NCBI GenBank assembly: GCA_030280995.1
Contig: JASXTE010000013.1
Coordinates: 8,587,001-8,651,000 of the forward strand
Source of the DNA: Hemileia vastatrix
Lineage: Eukaryota; Basidiomycota; Pucciniomycetes; Pucciniales; Zaghouaniaceae
DNA length: 64,000 bases
Direction of reading: 5' to 3'
Part shown: positions 57,231-64,000 of the stretch, piece by piece
Position numbering within the stretch: the stretch's first letter is position 1
Layout: each line of letters begins with the position of its first letter
Notes under the pieces: model-generated
Seen by the model: only the letters and a program-made list of their open reading frames with translations
Told to the model about the DNA's origin: nothing
Databases searched by the model: none
Made by a program: the position numbers and the translations under genes

Positions 57231-58170
57231 ATATTTTTTATAGAAGAAAACTGACTAATGTAATTGTAATTTCCCCTTCTATGAAAGAAACTATCCTCAA
57301 ACTGTGTCATGATGACATATTAGCTGGTCATTTTGATCTAGAAAAAACATTGATTAGAATCAAAAACACTGCTTGGTGGGTTAATATGTCTGAAGATACA
57401 AAATTATATGTTGAATCTTGTTATTCTTGCCAAAAATCTAAAAGGTTGACAGGTAAGAGAGCAGGTTTACTACAACATATTGAAGCACTTAATGCTCCTT
57501 GGCAAAAAATTAACATGGATTTTGTCACTGGCCTTCCTGTAGCAGGTAAAGACAGTTATAACTCTTGTTGGGTGATAGTAGATAGTTCATAAAAATGTGT
57601 AAATTTATTCCAACCCATAAAGATGTATCCACAAAAGAATTAGCTTTCTTATGGTGGTCTTCCATGTTTAATATTATTTGATTTCCAAAAGCCAATATCT
57701 CTGATAGAGATCCAAAATTTACTTCTGAGTTTTGGACCTCTTTAATGGATATTTGTGGCTGTGAGTTAAAGTTATCTACAGCTCATCATCCTCAGACGGA
57801 TGGTCTAGCTGAAAGGATGATTCAAACTCTGGAAGATATGATTAGAAGGTATTGTGCCTTTGGTTTAGAATATAAAGACAATGACAGATTTACTCATGAC
57901 TGGTTCACTCTTTTGCCTGGTCTTGAATTTGCATATAATAGTACTGTTAATTCTGTCACTGAGAAAAAGCCTTTTGAGATTTGGTTAGGTTATTTCCCAA
58001 ATACTCCTACTAAGATTCTCAATAATAAATTACCTAAGTTGGAACTACATCCTGGTGTAAAATCTTTTATGCAAATGCAACAGCTATGCAGAAAACATTC
58101 TCAAAGCTGTATTGATAAATCATTTGAATATGAAAAGAAAAGATGGGATAAATCCCATAAATAATACACA
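57218..58170 (+). pseudogene. Element F integrase
   Basis: Zinc region CHDDILAGHFDLEKTLIRI..CYSCQKSKRL (HHCC pattern intact), core MDFVTGLPVAGKDSYNSC, a deletion near 57587, ISDRDPKFTSEFW and AHHPQTDGLAERMIQTLEDM with all three catalytic acids, then EKKPFEIWLGYFPNTP and FEYEKKRWDKSHK before a stop. Confidence 0.85.
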
Positions 58171-58605
58171 TTTAACAAGGGTGATGAAGTGTTTATATCT
58201 ACTTTCAATTTCAATTTGCAATGTAACCACAAATTAAAAGATCCTTTTGTAGGACCATTTGTTGTTAAAAGAATGGTTGGTGATAATGCAGTGGAAGTTG
58301 TATTGTATTCTCCATATGTTATAAAACATCCTTTTTTTTCCCATTTCTTTGCTTAAACCTTATACTTCCATCAGTGACTTATTTCCCAAAAGAAGGGGAA
58401 GACCTAAGAAAAACCCTCAGGAAGTCACAGAAACTGCAGAAATTGATAAAATTCTTAATGATAGAATTATCACTTCTTAAAGAGGTATTGAATATTTATT
58501 GAGATATAAGAACAAGTCATCTGAACATGATGCATGGATACCTGGAAAGGAAATTTAAAATCTCTCTACTCTGTTAAAAAAGTATAAAAAGAAAAAATCT
58601 TAGCA
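58171..58605 (+). pseudogene. Element F GPF/Y module and divergent chromodomain
   Basis: KGDEVFISTFNFNLQ, KLKDPFVGPFVVKRMVGDNAVEVVLYSPY, a slip in a T run near 58331, PISLLKPYTS, LFPKRRGRPKKNPQE, then AEIDKILNDRIITS-stop-RGIEYLLRYKNKSSEHDAWIPGKEI. Same layout as K. Confidence 0.75.
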
Positions 58606-58626
58606 TTTTTTTTATTGTTTTTTGTA

Positions 58627-58637
58627 GAGTGAGGGAG
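58627..58637 (+). promoter_or_regulatory. Element F polypurine tract
   Basis: GAGTGAGGGAG immediately before the 3' LTR, identical to that of E and K. Confidence 0.85.
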
Positions 58638-59821
58638 TGTCAGTCAGGCTATCTCAGGAGTCCAGTAATTTATACAATAAATTACTGTAATCATATAGAG
58701 GAATAACTTTGTGTAATTACAAAAAATTATTTAAATAAAATAATTATTATACTTAATTTTATTAATGAATAAGTTTTATTACATAAACAAATATTATATT
58801 CTATAATATCATGCCGCACTTTGTATGTATAAATAAATTATTTAAAATTTTATTATAAGTGTAAATTTAACTTACACTGTAAATACAATTTCAATAATAA
58901 CATTTATATAAACTAAATAAAACTTAACATATAATAATATCCATAAATATTGGGCGCTTCCTTGACCCTTAATTGTGTCACTAAAAATTACTAAATTAAT
59001 TAAAAAAAATTTATTTAATATGATTAAAATTAATTTCTCATTTTAAATAAGTTACTTTATTAAAATAATTAGTTGTTTCAATTAATTTAATAATTAAATT
59101 ACTTGAAATAGTTAAAATAATTAAATTACCTTTTCTTATACTGAATTAAGATTTATTAAAAGCGTAAAAATAATTCCTTTTGTTTTAATTCAACCTTTTT
59201 AGTTATTTGTATTCCTTCTTTAGATCTCTTTCTCACAGTTCTCATTTTTTTCATATTCACGTAGTTAATTGTTATATTAATTCTATTCTTTTTTAGAAAT
59301 TACTGATGGGAAAAATATTTGTTTATTCACGGATTTATTTTTATGTTTTTAATTAGATTCTTTTAATTAATTGTTTCACATTATTTTACTTTTTTGTACA
59401 TACTATTGGAACGCTCCAGAATGTCCTCTTGCCTATAAAAAGGCTTTAGAAGTCTCTCTGGTAGCTCATAACTTACTATACACTCACTTATCATTTTTTA
59501 AATATATACCTTTTATTTACTATTTTTATTAGCTCATTAAATCTAATTTAAATAATATATAAATAATTATAGGTTGCCTTAAGTCTATTATTACTATCAT
59601 TGACAGCTGCGCATTGAATAATAACTATTAATTATAATATATTACAATATAAATAAGTCTTTACAGTTTTTGTCAACTCTTCAAAATTCTCTCATCTGAC
59701 TCTCTTCTCAATTACAAATATTTTATTTTTATTATTCATAATAATACTATATTATAATTTTCCTCCTCTCTAGTCCTTTTTCCTTTCCTTTTCCTCCATT
59801 CTTCTAGACGTCCGGCTGATA
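58638..59821 (+). repeat. Element F 3' LTR
   Basis: TGTCAGTCAGGCTATCTC to CCGGCTGATA, 1184 bp. TATA box at 59434. Followed by AAACG and G's leader. Confidence 0.95.
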
Positions 59822-60455
59822 AAACGTCTTATATTTTGTGGTAATTATTGAAATTACTATTTGTGGGTCACTTGGTACTCTTCACTCTCTACGCATTTTC
59901 TTTTTACTCAGCACTCTGTAAGTGGCATTAATTTGCTCATTTAACAGGGGGAGGTGTCTAGTGAATTGGAATTAAATTTTTATTTATTTATTTTATTTTT
60001 CCTAGTTGACAAAGATAGAGAAATTGTGTTCTTAGTCCTAGAGGTAATAAATTATATTTTAAAAAATTATTATTCATTATAATTTTCAGTTGACTCTTGT
60101 CCTGAAATATTTAAATTTTAATTGTTCCAGTTGACAAATTTTCCTGACAATAACTTTTTTTAAAGATTCATATTCAATATTGCAGTAGACATTAAGTCCT
60201 GTTAATTAATAAATTCTCAGTTGATTTAAAATCATGATAATAATTATCATAAAATTGTTAATAAGAAATTTAAATTTAATTCTTCAGTTGATTATTATAT
60301 CCTGGTTTTAAATTGTTTTGAATTAATAAATTGATGATAATTTAGTTGATTTTATCCTGAAAAATTTTATTTTATTATTTTTCTTTTAAATAAAAGTAAA
60401 AATAAAAGCTAATTCATCTTATTATCTGCCTCTCTTATTTCATTAAAATTTAGAA
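59822..60455 (+). promoter_or_regulatory. Element G leader, right part, with hairpin array
   Basis: GTAAGT donor at 59918. Hairpins 60002-60041 (CTAG/CTAG, GAC/GTC), 60087-60104 and 60183-60201 (CAG/CTG, GAC/GTC), 60218-60235, 60285-60304 and near 60340 (GAT/ATC). One degenerate unit near 60128. TTTAG acceptor at 60453, three bases before the gag ATG. Confidence 0.75.
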
Positions 60456-61126
60456 ATGACTGATCATGGTGTCTCTGCTGCACGTGAAGAGGAATTGGAT
60501 TTAATTGATTATGATGAGGCTACTTCTGTGAGTTCTCATTTAACTAGTAAATTATCTCAAATTAATCAATAATTTCCCCAATCAGGATGTAGAAATGGAG
60601 GAAGTGGAAATTCTGGTAGAAACAACTCAGGAACAGAAACCTGTAATAAACCCCCCAGAAGAACTTCCAAAAGGCTTCAAAATAAAAAAAGATGACACTA
60701 ACTCAACAATTAAAAAACCTGTCAACACACATTAAATAATTAAGGACAGAAAACTTGAGATTGAGGTCAAGAGTAGATGCTCTAGAGAAAAAGGTAAGAA
60801 AGATAGATGCTTTTCTTCAAGAAAAGAGGAGACCTCCTCCCCCCAGGGATCTTCATCAATTGGCTCCCCAGAATCCAGAGAAAGTAGAAGTATCCAAGTG
60901 GAAGTGGGATTGGCTTAACACTCAGTACGATTACCTGTCTCAAAATCAACAGACTCAATTGCCCCAAGCAGGTCCATCAAGACACAGCCAAGTCAACCCC
61001 ACACCTCCTCACTCCTATCAAGGACCAAGAAGAAGAAAAAACAATATGATCTTGCCCAGAAAACCTTGGTAAGCCCCTCTATTTATTCACAAGTACCATT
61101 TCTTGTAACTAATTCAGCTCCCTCAG
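60456..61126 (+). pseudogene. Element G gag 5' part with ORF X
   Basis: ATG 60456; exon 1 ends YDEATS. Intron 1 is 60528-60585 (58 nt; GTGAGT, AATTAATC, CAATCAG) and contains a TAA in the unspliced frame. Spliced frame: DVEMEEVEILVETTQEQ, a one-base insertion in an A run near 60690, TLTQQLKNLSTHIK, stop, LRSRVDALEKKVRKIDAFLQ, KVEVSKWKWDWLNTQ, GPRRRKNN..RKPW-stop. Intron-like segment 2 is 61069-61126 (58 nt; AACTAAT branch), open in the Gag frame. Confidence 0.7.
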
Positions 61127-61569
61127 GTAATTCTGGAAGAGGAGATGAGACTGTGAGACCTGTAGAGGCTGAGAGCAGTAGACAAATTGCCAAATTTCAA
61201 ATGTATCTAATCCTTTAGTTCTAATTGCTACTTCAATGATAAATCCTGATATGGCTGTTATTGATGAAAAACTTGAACCTGAGTTTTATGAGATGCTGTT
61301 AAGTTACTCTGTTTCCTTATTGAAAAACACTCCAGATGTAGCTAGCATTAATGATGAATATTTGAGGGATATTATTGCTAAACAAAATCATACAATGAAC
61401 AACATGCAACTGACTGAGAAATATAATAGTTTGTTAACTGAACAGGGTTATAAAGCATTAAGGAGTGAATCACAAAGAGTTTCTGATGAATTGTTTCATT
61501 ACAAGGCAACCCATGAAAAGAAAGTTGCTTTTTGGAAAAATATCAAAAATGTTTTGTCTAAACTAAAAG
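61127..61569 (+). pseudogene. Element G Gag, part before insertion S
   Basis: After segment 2, GNSGRGDETVRPVEAESSRQIA, a one-base slip near 61190, ATSMINPDMAVIDEKLEPEF and helical sequence to VLSKLK, where S interrupts. Confidence 0.75.
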
Positions 61570-62744
61570 TGTCAGTGTATTTAGTATTTAAGTATCATAT
61601 AATAGTATTTATTTATGGTCCTAATACTTATTGATAAATGATTTAGTTATTAAACCTCAGGGGAAGACTAATAAAATAGTTATACTCAAACAAAACTCAC
61701 AATACTTGGATTTAAATGCGTGCTAGTGGTGAAAAATAGATGAATATAATATAGTTATAGCTTATATAAAGATAATATCAATTTATAATGGCTTTATAAT
61801 ATATTTCTAAATGCTAATAATTGTATTGTAGTGTTTTTTTGAATTGTAGTAAGTTAATGATGACTCATAACCGTCAAAATCCTCCCTGACTTATACCAAA
61901 ATCCACTGGAGTGCACAGACATTCAATCCAGATGATGTCACTGCTATCCCCGGCAATTACAACACTGTGAGGGCCCATCACCTCCCCATGGCGTCCACTT
62001 CAAGCAGATTCAACACCCAAACCTCCAGTAAGGACCCTTTATCACAATTAATGATAACACAGACCCATACCATAAATAGAAAATCTAGATAAAAGCGGAT
62101 ACCATAAAGAAACAGGTAAAATAACTCATCCAAAGATAATATAATGAAACCCAAAGCAAATAAAGAAACAAATGAAATTTAAAAGCCCCCAATAACATCC
62201 TAAAGCATCCATATTAACCCATAAATGACCTCCCAACCCATAAATCCGTGAATATCCATCCAAGGAAGCAGATTAAGTTTTCCAGACTGAGTGTATGCGC
62301 CTGAAATAGATTTTTATGCTTCTGTAGGCATTGTGAGTCCACTGGATACGTCCATATGACCTAAAATAAGCAGAAAGACAAAGTTTATAGGCTATTAAGG
62401 GGCTAAAAACCACTTATATACCTAAATATACATAATATACTGCATATTTCACTGAATATGAGATTTATGTATACATATAAGCTTATGTATGTCAATAATT
62501 ACTTAGTATCACTTAAGATAAGTATATTATGACTCAATTTACACCTTAATAAGTATTATTAGGCTATGGATAAGCTATTTAAACTGCTATAATTTATATA
62601 ATAGAGTAATAATTATATATATATGTAATATAATCATATAAATTATTATTTTAACCTTATTTTTAAGGTATATGCTTAATGTACTTAAGGTTATTTTATT
62701 TTAAGTATAAAAAATACTAAGTCCTAGAGATATCCAGACTGACA
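61570..62744. mobile_element. Insertion S: solo-LTR-like element in G gag
   Basis: 1175 bp with inverted ends TGTCAGT..ACTGACA, flanked by AAAAG (61565-61569) and AATAG (62745-62749), a 5 bp duplication with one change. G's coding resumes at ATACTGTATCTGCC. No repeated ends inside, so a solo LTR rather than a complete element is likely. Centre 61850-62340 is less A+T-rich. Not related to other LTRs here except for the TGTCAG start. Confidence 0.65.
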
Positions 62745-64000
62745 AATAGATACTGTATCTGCCTGTTGCCAGGAGGTGGAGATAGATAAGATGAATCTAA
62801 AAAGATTGAATGACCATTTTTCATCTTTTCAAAATAAAAATCAGTTATCTTTTGCAACAATAAATGGGAGTTTATCTAGTCTTCCAAGAGTGAAAAACAG
62901 GCTAACAACCATTGAGGAGAAATTGAACTCATTGTTTAATGATCAAAAATATTCTGAGATTTCTTTAAAGGAACATATAGTACAGGATGCTCCAAAGTTA
63001 TCTGTGGCTACTTCATCTAAAGGAAATTTAGTTCCAGAAATAAATGTTGATACCCCTGAGTTTCCATCAAAAATTGATGATGCACCAGGATCTTCAACAG
63101 AGGGATTAAACAATGAGATTACTGCACAACTAGAGAAGTTACATATTCTCCTTACTCAGAAACAAGCTGGTACTAAGGAGACTCCTTCAAATCAAAAGAA
63201 GTGGCCAAAACTTGACCAGTACCCAACATTTGATGGTGATTCTTCTTCTGATTGGCAGCAATTTATCTCCAGAATTGATAACTTAAATTTTTTTTTACAA
63301 AATCCCAGATTAGGAAATTGTGTCTAAGTTAATTTCTTTGTTTACCAATTTAGCCCTAATGTGGTATGAATCTGTTCTCCTGGACAGAAATGACTACTCA
63401 TGGGAAGATTGGAAAAAATTGATTAAAGCACAATTTGGTGGCTCCAAGTTCAGAATGGCTCAACAAAGGCAGTATGAGGAAACTAGATATAGCTCTTCCA
63501 CTAACAAACCTATTGAGTTATTAATGAAACTTGTAAAAATCTTGAGGGCAATGGACCCAAATATGGAGTTTGAGTTATGGAAGGACAGGATCCTTTATAA
63601 ATTAGGAATGTCTCTGAGAGACTTGATAGTGGCTAGGACTGATTTCTCCAGAGAACCCTCTTCTTTCATTAATACTTGCAAGGTTATCCTTTTAAACAAC
63701 AAGTATTATGCCAGATGATTCATTCCTAGAACCCCTTTGGAGAAACTCTCCACTTACCAACAGAAACCTCTGGAAAAGTTTGGTAAACCTTCTGCCCCTG
63801 TTGCACCAAAAAAGTATGCAAAAAACACTTGCTTCAAGTGCAACAAGCTTTGGAAGAAAGGCCATGTTTGTGACAAGAAGATAAGTCTTGTAGAACAAAC
63901 AGAGGAGCATGCTGATGACACAGTAGCACTGGATGATATGTCAAGTGATTGTGCCAGCAATATTTCATATGAATCTCAACAAGAAATTATGATGCTGGAA
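62745..64000 (+). pseudogene. Element G Gag, continuation to the window edge
   Basis: Helical part (MEIDKMNLKRLNDHFSSFQN), an unbroken segment containing the Ser that is a stop in K, the capsid domain NWPKLDQYPTFDG-like KWPKLDQYPTFDGDSSSDWQ, a frame slip in a T run at 63288-63296, FTNLALMWYESVLLDRNDYS, ELWKDRILYK, a TGA at 63716, knuckle CFKCNKLWKKGHVC near 63830 and the acidic linker up to the edge. Confidence 0.85.

Larger units (their letters stand above)
46651..59821 (+). mobile_element. Element F: chromovirus of the C subfamily inserted in G leader
   Basis: Two LTRs of exactly 1184 bp (46651-47834 and 58638-59821) with about 40 differences by eye (roughly 3%). Flanks AAGCG (46646-46650) and AAACG (59822-59826) are a 5 bp duplication with one change. 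G's leader continues across the site. Internal region: leader, gag with a duplicated segment, DNA transposon T, then protease to chromodomain. Confidence 0.93.
45643..64000 (+). mobile_element. Element G: chromovirus of the K subfamily, interrupted twice
   Basis: 5' LTR 45643-46451, leader 46452-46650 and 59822-60455, gag 60456-61569 and 62745-64000, running off the edge. Interrupted by F (46651-59821) in the leader and S (61570-62744) in gag. The reading resumes at both sites without gap apart from the target duplications. Confidence 0.9.

Overview
This 64 kb window is built almost entirely from nested LTR retrotransposons. I found no intact host gene, rRNA, tRNA gene or CRISPR array. The DNA is very AT-rich, with short GT..AG introns of about 55-64 bp that carry CTAAT or CTGAC branch motifs. 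Its Ty3/gypsy proteins are of fungal types: a basidiomycete-style reverse transcriptase with FIDD on the minus strand, and many chromovirus copies ending in a divergent chromodomain. A basidiomycete, most likely a rust fungus (Pucciniales), fits best. That assignment is inference from protein character, not from a marker gene.

Layout. 1-6280: decayed Ty3/gypsy element A on the minus strand, running off the left edge. 6290-6690: diverged repeat. 6695-7845: inverted chromovirus fragment B. 7846-15678: chromovirus C (5' LTR, leader, gag, pol), 3'-truncated. 15679-19228: mixed region with an LTR-like segment, a broken zinc-cluster gene, a cytosine-poor stretch and a minus-strand integrase/chromodomain fragment (D). 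19228-37898: 5'-truncated element E, one LTR (21964-22753), then element J, so E and J share that LTR. J is interrupted by element K (24589-33305; both LTRs and a GAAAC target duplication). 37899-45642: divergent chromovirus H, cut into J. 45643-64000: element G, inserted in H's 3' LTR and running off the right edge. G is interrupted by element F (46651-59821; identical-length 1184 bp LTRs) and by a 1175 bp solo-LTR-like insertion S (61570-62744). F is itself split by a 3.4 kb DNA transposon T (51585-55025; CACAGGGG termini, 3 bp target duplication).

The chromovirus copies (C, J, K, G, F, H) share an unusual 5' organisation. After the LTR come a conserved primer-site-like box, a tRNA T-arm-like motif (not found in H), a GTAAGT splice donor, an array of small RNA hairpins and then gag. 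In C, J, K, G and F the hairpins keep their pairing while bases change (GAC/GTC to GAT/ATC; CTAG/CTAG, CTGG/CCAG, TTGG/CCAA, CAG/CTG). H has an unrelated hairpin array in the same place. The start of gag is dual-coding. Unspliced RNA reads one frame into Gag-Pol. Removing a 55-64 nt intron, whose length is 1 mod 3 in all six copies, switches to a second frame that encodes a short coiled-coil protein with a KWxWDW/Y motif and a C-terminal PW-stop. I call this protein X. This resembles retroviral logic: a splice donor upstream of a putative packaging region, genomic RNA for Gag-Pol and spliced RNA for an accessory protein. I know of no description of it in fungal chromoviruses, and it is the main candidate for an undescribed system here. 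Every copy in the window is disabled by stops, frameshifts or truncation.
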